Below, piece by piece: positions 6,979-14,651 of a stretch of 64,000 nt of DNA. Position 1 is the stretch's first letter. Each line of letters starts with the position of its first letter. A program made the position numbers and the translations under genes. The stretch comes from Bacillus sp. FSL K6-3431 (lineage in GTDB: Bacteria; Bacillota; Bacilli; Bacillales; Bacillaceae_C). Under the pieces are notes generated by a model. That model ran no database searches, was not told where the DNA came from, and saw nothing but the letters and a program-made list of their open reading frames with translations. The stretch spans positions 1,054,001 through 1,118,000 of the forward strand of contig NZ_JBBOCT010000001.1 in NCBI RefSeq assembly GCF_038002605.1, written 5' to 3'.

Positions 6979-7855
6979 TTATCTTTGATCTGAAACGGTT
7001 GCATTATTATTTGCAGCTTGCAATGCAGGAATATCATTATATGGAGGACCAAATGTTGTGCCTGCTAATAAAACAATATCGAACTCATTTAGAGGAACTC
7101 CCCATGCGTTTCCATTGAATGTTGTAAACGCGCGGTCTACTAAAAATCCGCCCTTAGTGTTATAAACGACATTGTTATTTATTGCTCCAGTTGTATTCGG
7201 ATTAATATACATCCCTCTCCTCAAGGAATAGAAAGTATTGCCTTGTAAGAAAATATTTGAAACCCATTTTGAGAAACAACAGCTCGGTTGACAACCCATC
7301 TGACATAGGCAATGGTTGTAGTGGACCAAAGATTGTATTGTTAACAAGACTCACATTGTGTCCCCCAACTTGAATAAACTCTCTTGCATATGCAATATCA
7401 CTAGTTATAGTTAACCCATTAACCGTCACGCCACTAGCTGATATTAATAAAGGAATTACGGATGCTTGTAATAAAAGCATTGGGTTGTTCTCACCTAGTA
7501 AAGTTATTCCTACTTTATTAACATTAATTTGGGCAGTTAATGGATAGGTACCTTCTAAAATGTGGACTGTTCCTCCGACGCTAACTGCTGTTATTCCTTG
7601 TGGAATAGTTCCAAATGGATTTGCTCTACTTCCGTTTCCACCTATCGAACCTGCTCTTACATATATGTTGTTAGGATCTACTACTTGATTGATTGCATTA
7701 TTTAATACATCTTGGACGCTAGACACAGTTGGATAACCTAAGACTGGTCGATTATCTATTAATCTTTGTAAAACTTCATTCTGTTGAGGTGTTGCAAGTG
7801 TATTAAAAGCTGTTAGGTCAAGACCAAGCTGTGGATTTTCAATAGCTGCGCGCAT
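6979..7855 (-). pseudogene. Right-handed beta-helix protein, frameshifted and 5'-truncated
   Basis: The frame from 7855 encodes IYVRAGSIGGNGSRANPFGT and further short repeats such as VTVNGLTITSD and HNVSLVNNTIFG. These are typical of parallel beta-helix (pectate-lyase-like) surface or spore-associated proteins. After PMSDG the natural reading jumps frame (WVVNRAVVSQNGF) and jumps again (IFLQGNTFYSLRRGM) before continuing to NNNATVSDQR and the stop at 6979. Two indels, near 7303 and 7262, therefore break it. The N-terminus is lost at the junction with the truncated IS21 transposase. Confidence 0.75.
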
Positions 7856-8595
7856 TTCGGCTTCCGAACTCTGGCCGATACAATAACTGTCTGATAATGA
7901 TCGGCCATTTGCTGATAAGCAGCGTTCAAGATTGGCTCGTAGCGGTCAGCTTTCGTCACACCAGTTTTGAGATTGTCACTGACGATCGTTTCCGGAACAC
8001 CTCCGAAGTATTTGAAGGCACGAATATGACCTGTGATCCAGCTGTTGATTTTCATATCCATAAAGGCTTCAGCGTAGAAAAACTGACTGAATGGTAAACT
8101 TGCTACAAAAAGATAGGCTTTTTCCTCGTTGCCGGTGCTGCAGTCAGTTACCGGTAATGTACTTCCGATCCAATCAACTTCCACCAGTTCTCCGGGCTTC
8201 CTTTTTATCGGCATAGTTAGATTATATTTATCCGCATACTGACGATAACCCCTTGTAAAGCTGGTATAGGAATAAGGATATTTCTTTGAGTTTCGAGCTT
8301 TCTCTTTGTATTCACGATGAAGAAGTTGGAGCGTGACGTTCTTTTTCATCAGCTCTTTATGGATATACTCCCAATTAACAGGGTAATTACCCCGCTCAAA
8401 TGTCTGCCTTTCGGGGTATAGGAAGCCAAATAGCCAGAGATTATCCATCTCCGGCTTCAGCTTAATGATATTTTTACTTTCTGCTCGGTAAATCACATCT
8501 TTTACCGTCCGCCATGAATGACCGGTGGCGGCTGCGATGGTTCGTTGAGAGTCACCGTTGAAGTACATTTGTAGGATCTTTTGGTATTGAATCAT
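7856..8595 (-). pseudogene. istA: Truncated IS21-family transposase IstA
   Basis: About 247 codons of a family that is usually about 500 residues. It has an N-terminal helix-turn-helix (YQKILQMYFNGDSQRTIAAA), then the retroviral-integrase-like core with VEVDWIGSTL (first catalytic Asp) and PETIVSDNLKTGV (second Asp). The frame is intact up to VRKPK, then runs into the beta-helix gene in the wrong frame and stops. The rest of the core with the catalytic Glu, and the helper ATPase istB, are missing. The start codon has AGGAGG. It cannot encode an active transposase. Confidence 0.85.
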
Positions 8596-8737
8596 TCGAC
8601 TCCTCCTCGGAACACTAAATAATCTTTTCTAAGTTAGTACCTATAAAAAATTTCCAAAAATGATAAACAGAGTGACAGGTAAGAGAGAAATGAATTTGTA
8701 GTTTTTGGCGAAGCTTTCTTAAAAAGAAATAACCTAA

Positions 8738-9481
8738 TTATTCTTTACTTGCAAAAAAGGTGATGAGGGAAGAAGACGTATCTCTCTCATACCCAAGTTT
8801 ATACTCTATCGAAGAATATCCTTCATGTTCCAGTAAAAGCTGAAACTCCTGGATTCCATACCAATAGAGAACAAAATTTGATATTTCTGTTTCTTGAATC
8901 TTGCCATTTTTGAGCAAATCGTATCGGTGAATAGAGCTAGTTTTCTGTTGAAGCCAATCTATTCCTTGAGTTGTTGACGTAAATAGAATGCCAGTTTCAT
9001 TGTCGATTGAAAATTGACCTGTCGAAACTTTGTCTGGTATGAATCCAGTTGGCAATTCCAAATCAATTATAATTTTACCGCCTACTTCAAGATGTTGGTA
9101 AAAAGAACGCAGAATATCCTTAACTTGATTCCGGGGTAATAGACAGAAACTCCCGGTAGGCATGATAATCGCTTCGTATTTTTCAGGTAGATGAAGGTCA
9201 GTAAGATCTCCTTGGTAGAGAGTTCCCTTCACTTTTTCGGCCTCCGTGTTAGCTCTACATTGTTTTAACATATCTTCAGATACGTCAACACCTTCTACAT
9301 CAAGTCCCTTTTGCAGAAAAGGAATCATCATTCTACCAGTGCCGACGCCTGCTTCTAAGATTTTACCTTTAGTACTTTTCAAATGTTCATAATAGTATTC
9401 CAAATCACCATCAATAGAGTATCCGGCGGGTTTGGTCAACTGGTATAGCATGGTGCTTAATTCACCATATTCTGTAAACAT
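8738..9481 (-). CDS. SAM-dependent methyltransferase, class I
   Basis: 247 residues. The SAM-binding motif ILEAGVGTGR is at about residues 41-50, VEGVDVSEDML follows as motif II, and a motif near GTLYQGDLTDLHLP carries the adenine-contacting Asp. The C-terminal half (IHRYDLLKNGKIQETEI) resembles small-molecule methyltransferases of the Methyltransf_25 type. It starts 15 bases behind the stop of the AraC-type gene, with AGAAAGAAG as ribosome site, so the two form an operon. Substrate unknown. No nearby terminator seen. Confidence 0.85.
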   Translation of the reverse strand: MFTEYGELSTMLYQLTKPAGYSIDGDLEYYYEHLKSTKGKILEAGVGTGRMMIPFLQKGLDVEGVDVSEDMLKQCRANTEAEKVKGTLYQGDLTDLHLPEKYEAIIMPTGSFCLLPRNQVKDILRSFYQHLEVGGKIIIDLELPTGFIPDKVSTGQFSIDNETGILFTSTTQGIDWLQQKTSSIHRYDLLKNGKIQETEISNFVLYWYGIQEFQLLLEHEGYSSIEYKLGYERDTSSSLITFFASKE

Positions 9482-9496
9482 ATTTTCAACTTCTTT

Positions 9497-10384
9497 CTAT
9501 GATTTCTTAATCGGTATATAGATTTCCATAATAGAATTTTCGGAGGCATGACAGCGTTCATCATAATATTCATAAGCAAGGCGATCTTCATCCAATTCAT
9601 ATGAACTTTGATCAAACCACTCCGAAAAAATGTACCGCCAGGTTTCCTTAACAGCTATTGATAAAGGATCTTTGTCATATGTTGTGGCGGTTGATAGATT
9701 GTTGATAGGTGGAGTAGTGAAGACAGCGTACGTTGCACTTGGTATTTCTGCAACGATCATATCTGAGGTTGCCAGACTAAAGTCATCGACAATAACCCCA
9801 AATAAATAGATTGCATTACCTTCATTCTGATAAGGAAGCCACAGCCCAACTTCACCATGTTTGGGTGGTTTTAATTGTTCATAAAGCTTTTCCTCTAAAT
9901 TGGATTCGTTACTTGAATCCCAGTAAGCAGCTATTTGATGGCTATAATTATCTGCAATATTTGCGTGTAAGCCATAACCTGCTACCCTAAAGGGCCCTTT
10001 ATCAACGAATTTCGGTGAATCTAGGACATCTCGTATATTTTTTACGAGAGTATTATCACTATCCGCCATTCTAATTTTATATGATGTCGGGGTATATCCA
10101 AATTCTTGCCTAAATGATTTTGAAAATCCGCTTGCCGATTCAAAGCCATACTGCAAGGCAACATCTAAAATTTTCTGGTTATCAGAAAGTTTAATTCTTG
10201 CTGTCGATAGGCGATATTTTCTCACATACTCCATGACCGAAATCCCTTTTACCAGAGAAAAAATTCTACAAAAATGAAAGGTAGAGTATCCAACATGATT
10301 TGCTATTTTTTCAGTGGTAAGCTGCTCGTTAATGTGGTCTTTAATATAAGTGATACTTTGATCAATAATTTGCTTGTACTGCAT
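9497..10384 (-). CDS. AraC-family regulator with GyrI-like effector domain
   Basis: 295 residues. Two helix-turn-helix motifs lie in the N-terminal 105 residues, ending with the AraC signature region (ALQYGFESASGFSKSFRQEF). The rest (about residues 125-293) is a GyrI/BmrR-like ligand-binding domain, including FRVAGYGLHANI and the VAEIPSATYAVF strand. Such proteins, for example Rob or SoxS-like regulators with this extension, sense small hydrophobic molecules. TATAAT (10403-10408) lies upstream, and next to it GATTAGATAATC may be an operator. It shares an operon with the methyltransferase. Confidence 0.88.
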   Translation of the reverse strand: MQYKQIIDQSITYIKDHINEQLTTEKIANHVGYSTFHFCRIFSLVKGISVMEYVRKYRLSTARIKLSDNQKILDVALQYGFESASGFSKSFRQEFGYTPTSYKIRMADSDNTLVKNIRDVLDSPKFVDKGPFRVAGYGLHANIADNYSHQIAAYWDSSNESNLEEKLYEQLKPPKHGEVGLWLPYQNEGNAIYLFGVIVDDFSLATSDMIVAEIPSATYAVFTTPPINNLSTATTYDKDPLSIAVKETWRYIFSEWFDQSSYELDEDRLAYEYYDERCHASENSIMEIYIPIKKS

Positions 10385-10482
10385 ACTACCACCTCTGCCT
10401 CTATTATACGGATTAGATAATCATTTGGCTGTTCCTAGCTTGCTAATTTTTGGACACCAAAAAGACCAAGAGATAATAAAAA

Positions 10483-10514
10483 CCTGATTTGATCTCTATT
10501 AGGAACAAATCAGG
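10483..10514 (-). terminator. Intrinsic terminator
   Basis: Nine-base arms CCTGATTTG (10483-10491) and CAAATCAGG (10506-10514), followed on the minus strand by TTTTTATTATC. The stop codon of the gene at 10499-10786 falls in its loop. Confidence 0.75.
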
Positions 10515-10786
10515 AAATAGTCTTTATATGGAAAAAGATTGAGAAAAGCTGTTTTTGCTTTGCCAAAATATCGGTGTTGACTTGGATGGTTTTGAGTGCT
10601 GACATTTATGGTTTTCGGTGTTGACATCTTTGCTACTCGTGTTGACATCATTTGAAAATATTCACAAGGCTTATTTTCCTGCTTCACCTTTTCTTTGTTC
10701 CCGCCAGGAGCATAAAATTCAACTACTTGAAGTAGCTCACCATCAGACGACTTTGCTTTACGCTCGACAGACCAACATGTGACCAT
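10499..10786 (-). CDS. Probable phage-derived protein, truncated by IS21 end
   Basis: The frame starts MVTCWSVERKAKSSDG; the ATG at 10786 is preferred because AAGGAAGTGAGG precedes it. The first 45 residues or so (to KVKQENKPCEYFQ) look like a real soluble protein and follow the recU remnant by about 30 bases, as in a phage operon. From about 10647 downward the frame runs through the 22-base repeat array and is no longer natural coding (STPKTINVSTQNHPSQH). So the original C-terminus is probably lost. I do not recognise the family. Confidence 0.4.
   Translation of the reverse strand: MVTCWSVERKAKSSDGELLQVVEFYAPGGNKEKVKQENKPCEYFQMMSTRVAKMSTPKTINVSTQNHPSQHRYFGKAKTAFLNLFPYKDYFLICS
10574..10647 (-). 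repeat. IS21-type terminal repeat array (remnant of an IS end)
   Basis: Four direct repeats with core GTGTTGACA (plus strand) start at 10574, 10596, 10618 and 10639, a spacing of 22, 22 and 21 bases. Two units also share ATGGTTTT. Multiple short repeats of about this length at the ends, serving as transposase sites, are a known trait of IS21-family elements. A truncated istA lies 2 kb away. The array probably marks one end of a lost or rearranged IS21 element. Confidence 0.6.
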
Positions 10787-10817
10787 GGACCTCACTTCCT
10801 TTTAAGTTTTTCACCTA

Positions 10818-11309
10818 TCAATTTGCCTTCAAATAATGGAGTACGTAACCTTTTTCCGATTTCACCAATTCGCAATTTACTAGGAAATTAGAGTATGGTA
10901 TAGATTTTCTGCCATTGCCTTTGTAATCTTTTCAAGCAGCTTTCAACTGCCAAAATGGTAGTAGATAAGTTTCGTACTGCTTTTTTGTAAAAGAGATAAG
11001 CAAGAATGCCCTAGCTCCTTTTTCGTGCCATGATTTAAGCAATTCATATTGATGGTCTGAAATGTTTTGTAACGGAAATCTAGTTGTTTCGTTCGTTTCT
11101 TTTACATCAAAGATAATTGTTTTTCCATCATGTACACCGACATAATCCACCCATTCGCCTTTCGTAACGAATTCAGTAACTTGCCCGCCTTTATTTCCCA
11201 TGATCTTCACTGGTGTTGGTATCTTGTGTATGTCCGCAACACCTTTATTTCGATATTGCGTGTTCACCATGTCTACTAATCTCTCTAATCCTGCACTACT
11301 AGTTTGCAT
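10818..11309 (-). pseudogene. recU: RecU-type Holliday junction resolvase with premature stop
   Basis: Reads GLERLVDMVNTQYRNKGVAD, then EWVDYVGVHDG, IIFDVKETNE and TTRFPLQNISDHQYELL, which is the RecU nuclease fold with its acidic active-site residues. At 10932 a TGA interrupts the frame where tryptophan would fit. The same frame continues with GRKSIPYSNF and ends at 10818, matching the usual RecU C-terminus. The complete frame would be 163 residues, the size of phage-type RecU. This gives nonsense decay, or a truncated 125-residue product of doubtful activity. The gene follows the small cysteine protein by 8 bases. Confidence 0.75.
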
Positions 11310-11338
11310 GTGATCTGCTATAGGCTATAGCAGATCAC
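11310..11338 (-). promoter_or_regulatory. Perfect inverted repeat in front of recU
   Basis: Fourteen-base arms GTGATCTGCTATAG and CTATAGCAGATCAC flank a single G. The repeat lies between the coding end of the small cysteine protein and the recU ATG (11309). The only good ribosome site for recU, AAAAGGTGATC, is 24 or more bases upstream and partly inside one arm. Folding would bring it closer to the ATG, or hide it. An operator role is the alternative. Confidence 0.55.
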
Positions 11339-11479
11339 CTTTTCCAGATACTCCAACTCTTCATCTATTGTTTTCTGCCATTTCAAAAACTCCGCTTCGG
11401 CTTCTTTGTGCTTTCTTTTACAGACTGGACCATAACCGCTTTTCCTTACTCGCTTTCCTCTGTATACCCCCCTACACAT
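11318..11479 (-). CDS. Small phage protein with GxGPxC motif (DUF6011-like)
   Basis: 53 residues, starting MCRGVYRGKRVRKSGYGPVC and continuing with a lysine/glutamate-rich helix ending LEKVICYSL. The SGYGPVCKRKH stretch resembles small phage proteins in which CxxC pairs with GPxC to bind zinc. Here the first pair is damaged (only one Cys), so metal binding is uncertain. It overlaps the end of the 32-residue gene upstream in another frame and leads into recU. Short, but its family resemblance and position support it. Confidence 0.5.
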   Translation of the reverse strand: MCRGVYRGKRVRKSGYGPVCKRKHKEAEAEFLKWQKTIDEELEYLEKVICYSL

Positions 11480-11544
11480 TCAGCGACTTCGCCATTTTTC
11501 ATTTTTACAATTACATCCGATGTGGTTAGTAATGTCTGATTCAT
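11446..11544 (-). CDS. 32-residue phage-type small protein
   Basis: Starts MNQTLLTTSDVIVKMKNGEV. The ATG at 11544 is chosen because GGAGGG lies just upstream; a longer reading would run into the integrase remnant on the other strand. It is a small beta-type peptide without recognised motifs. It overlaps the next gene, so the two are probably co-translated. It is the first gene of the phage remnant on this strand. Confidence 0.45.
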   Translation of the reverse strand: MNQTLLTTSDVIVKMKNGEVAECVGGYTEESE

Positions 11545-11564
11545 ATCAATATCCCTCCGATTGT

Positions 11565-12665
11565 CTCGCATGATTGATCTCGGGAATGATCCATCAACAG
11601 GCAAACGGAAACAGATTACAAGGCTCGGGTTTGACGCAAAAAAAAGCTGAATTGTTAGCGCCACCAAATGGGAATCGAAATAAACAATGAGACTTTTGTT
11701 AATGAAAAAGAAATTCTTTCTATGGATTTTATTGCAGATTATTTAAAATTAATCGCTGAACCATCTGTCAAACCGTCCACTTTCAAGAGATACCAAAGCT
11801 CAGTAAAGAATAGACTAATCGCAAAATTTGGTCATATGAAATCAAAAAACATATCAGGTAAAAATATAAGTCACTATTATCATGAATTACTCAAGGAAGG
11901 ACTAACCGAAGAGTTTATTCAGTACCTCCATTCCATCCTTAAATTAGCTTATAAGACAGCAGTTGACTGGAAATATATTAAGAATGATTTTATGGATAAC
12001 GTAAAGTCACCAAATTTAATGAAGAAAGATATTGAAACTTGGTCAATCGATGAATGCAATACGTTTCTTAATAGAATGAGAAAACAAAAGATCATATATT
12101 TATGTTATACTATTTAGCAATATATACCGGTATGAGACGTGGCGAGATTCTTGGTTTAAAATGGAGTAATATCGACTTTGACAAAAAATGAATATATGTC
12201 ACACATTCACTTTATTACATTTCTGGACAAGGGCTTGTTTTACAATCTCCAAAAACGAATAGTGGAAATAGAAATATCTCAATAACCGAAGATTTATCAA
12301 TGAATTGCAATCATTCAAACTAAAAAAACAGGAGCAACTTCTAAAGGTAGGAATGAAATTAAATGAAGATCACTTTGTGGTTTTCGCATTCGGCGGCGAG
12401 CCAGTAAATCTATACTATTCACAAGCAATTCTTGTATGATATGAAACTAGCTGAAGTGAAGAAGATACGTTTTCATGATTTAAGGCATACGCACGCTACA
12501 ATCATGTTAGAAATCGGTGAAAACTCTAAAGTAGTATCAGATAGATTAGGCCATGCAAATGTTTCAATTACGGTAAATAAATATAGTCACTTTTCTGCAA
12601 ATTTACAGGATTCATCAGCCGAGAATTCTTCAAAAGCACTAAGAAGGTCACCACCGGCGCAGTGA
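11565..12665 (+). pseudogene. int: Tyrosine integrase of a phage or ICE, multiply broken
   Basis: Pieces in order: arm-binding domain (DLGNDPSTGKRKQITRLGF, about 11576-11640), frameshift in an A8 run, core-binding SAM-like domain (INNETFVNEKEIL to WSIDECNTFLNRM, 11668-12095), frameshift, catalytic part with the first Arg (YTGMRRGEILGLKW), an in-frame TGA at about 12188, another frameshift, and finally HDLRHTHATIML and LGHANVSITVNKYSH with the His/Arg and Tyr nucleophile (to 12665). At least five lesions. It faces the recU remnant, as integrases usually do at the end of a prophage. Confidence 0.88.
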
Positions 12666-12697
12666 ATGTGGTCAATATGCGGTCAAATCATCAAATT

Positions 12698-12738
12698 AAC
12701 GACGGAAAACCCTTATAAATAAAGGTTCTCACGTCGTT
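12698..12738 (-). terminator. Hairpin behind mutL
   Basis: Arms AACGACG (12698-12704) and CGTCGTT (12732-12738) enclose a second stem with AACC/GGTT. The T run on the minus strand is weak (GTTAATTTG); on the plus strand TTATTTTTAC follows, so it could also close the integrase side. Confidence 0.55.
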
Positions 12739-12742
12739 ATTT

Positions 12743-14626
12743 TTACATAATTCTTTTAAACATCTTTTCCATTTCGCTAATAGAGTAATGTATCATGATT
12801 GGTCTCCCGTGTGGGCATGTAAAAGGGTCAGCTGTGCGTCTTAACTCATTCAATAAGGATTGAATTTCATCGTTTCTTAAAAAGCGATTCGCTTTAATAG
12901 ATGCCTTGCAGCTCATCATAATCGCCGCTTCTTCTCGTAGTTTTTTAATATCAATTTTTTTCATACCTAGTAGTTGTTCAATCATTTCTTCAATCGTTTC
13001 TTGCTCTTGCCCATTTGGGAACCATTGAGGATGAGAGCGGATCATATAGCTGTTCATCCCAAAGTCCTCTAAAAATATCCCAACTTTTTCTAAGTCGTCT
13101 TTATATTCCTCCAACTTTACAAATTCATCAGGAGAGAAATCTAAAGTAAGTGGTACAAGTAGTTCTTGAAGTTCATTTTGCACTTGTCCTACCTTTTCTT
13201 TGTAGTATTCGTATTTAATTCGTTCCTGTGCTGCATGCTGGTCAATCATATATAAGCCTTGTTCATTTTGCGCAAATATATATGTACCATGCATTTGCCC
13301 AATAGGATACAGCTGTGGAATGCGAGATTTCTGATTTATATCATTATCAGATGATTGTTCCTCTACTTGCATGGGTAGAGGTTCAGGTTCTTCGGGTTGA
13401 TCTGGTTCATTTGCAATGAAAGCAGATAATGAATGACTTTCTTCATGTGGCTCGTACAATTTTTTCATTTCTTCAACAGGTAAAAGCTGCTCTTTTTCAT
13501 ATCGATTAGTTGAATATTTTTTTGCTTTATATTGGTGCGCGTCTTCCTGGTTCGTAGCTTGATTATTTTCAAGTCGCAATTTAGTCTGTTCTGAAGGTGT
13601 GACTGTTTTTCGAACGGGAGCAGCACCTCGGGGAATAAGTTCCCTTTGTTTAAAAACGTTTTTTATTTCCGCTGCAATCAACTCATTTAATTCTTTGTCC
13701 TTACTAAGTCTCACTTCTAGTTTAGCAGGGTGAACGTTCACATCGACAAGCAATGGATCCATTTCGATCGATAAAAGAGCAATTGGATACCGACCAATTG
13801 GGAGTAGTGTATGATACCCTTCCATAATCGCCTTTACAAGCGAGTAATTTTTAATAAATCGGCCATTAACCATTGTTGATAGATAATTTCTAGAAGCACG
13901 TGTAATTTCTGGGAGAGATATATAACCAGTTATCGTGAAGTCCAGTGATTTCGCTTTAAATGGTATCATTTTTTTGGCTATATTTAGACCATAAATAGCC
14001 GAAAGCACTTGCAGTACATCACCATTCCCATTCGTATGCAGGAGCGAACGATCATTATGGCGGAGTCTGAATGATACTTGCGGATGCGAAAGTGCTAATC
14101 TATTAATAATATCTGATATATGTCCAATTTCAGTGTGCAAGGACCTTAAATATTTTAATCTTGCAGGTGTATTGAAAAATAAATTTGAAATAGTAATATC
14201 TGTCCCTTTTCTTCCCTGGGCTTTTTCTTGCGTGATGATCTTGCCACCCTCTAGTACTAATTTCGATCCATCTTCTCCATCTCGAGCCGTGATAAGCTCC
14301 AGATGGGAGACAGAGGCAATACTAGGAAGCGCTTCTCCACGGAAGCCTAAAGTTCTAATTCGAAATAAATCATTTTCATTTTTTATTTTACTTGTAGCGT
14401 GTCGTTTAAAGGCAGAAAGCACATCATCTTCCCTAATACCATTACCATTATCGATTACGCGGATTTTACTCAATCCCGCTTCTTCAATATCGATTTCGAT
14501 AATATTGCTTTTTGCATCCAGTGCATTTTCTACTAATTCTTTTACGACAGAGGAGGGGCGTTCTACCACTTCACCTGCAGCAATTTTATTAGAGAGTGCA
14601 TCGTCTAGTTCAATGATATCCCGCAT
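12743..14626 (-). CDS. mutL: DNA mismatch repair protein MutL
   Basis: 627 residues from MRDIIELDD. This ATG (14626) is preferred to the one at 14635 because AGGAGG ends 9 bases before it but touches the other. The N-terminal GHKL ATPase has [10 protein letters not shown] (metal-binding Asn), VIDNGNGI and [15 protein letters not shown] Pro/Glu-rich linker spans about residues 340-430. The C-terminal dimerisation domain carries [12 protein letters not shown], the DQHA(x)2E(x)4E endonuclease motif, and CPHGRP, so it should nick DNA as in B. subtilis. It lies 25 bases behind mutS and acts with it. Confidence 0.97.
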   Translation of the reverse strand: MRDIIELDDALSNKIAAGEVVERPSSVVKELVENALDAKSNIIEIDIEEAGLSKIRVIDNGNGIREDDVLSAFKRHATSKIKNENDLFRIRTLGFRGEALPSIASVSHLELITARDGEDGSKLVLEGGKIITQEKAQGRKGTDITISNLFFNTPARLKYLRSLHTEIGHISDIINRLALSHPQVSFRLRHNDRSLLHTNGNGDVLQVLSAIYGLNIAKKMIPFKAKSLDFTITGYISLPEITRASRNYLSTMVNGRFIKNYSLVKAIMEGYHTLLPIGRYPIALLSIEMDPLLVDVNVHPAKLEVRLSKDKELNELIAAEIKNVFKQRELIPRGAAPVRKTVTPSEQTKLRLENNQATNQEDAHQYKAKKYSTNRYEKEQLLPVEEMKKLYEPHEESHSLSAFIANEPDQPEEPEPLPMQVEEQSSDNDINQKSRIPQLYPIGQMHGTYIFAQNEQGLYMIDQHAAQERIKYEYYKEKVGQVQNELQELLVPLTLDFSPDEFVKLEEYKDDLEKVGIFLEDFGMNSYMIRSHPQWFPNGQEQETIEEMIEQLLGMKKIDIKKLREEAAIMMSCKASIKANRFLRNDEIQSLLNELRRTADPFTCPHGRPIMIHYSISEMEKMFKRIM

Positions 14627-14651
14627 TTTTTCCATCCTCCTATATGCCTAT

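Noticed and set aside
6979-7347. Independent 122-residue protein
   Set aside because: Its sequence continues the beta-helix repeats of the overlapping upstream frame, so it is the C-terminal part of one frameshifted gene.
10574-10647. Possible short CRISPR array
   Set aside because: Units are only 21-22 bases end to end with no separate spacers, and no cas genes are present; an IS21 end explains it better.
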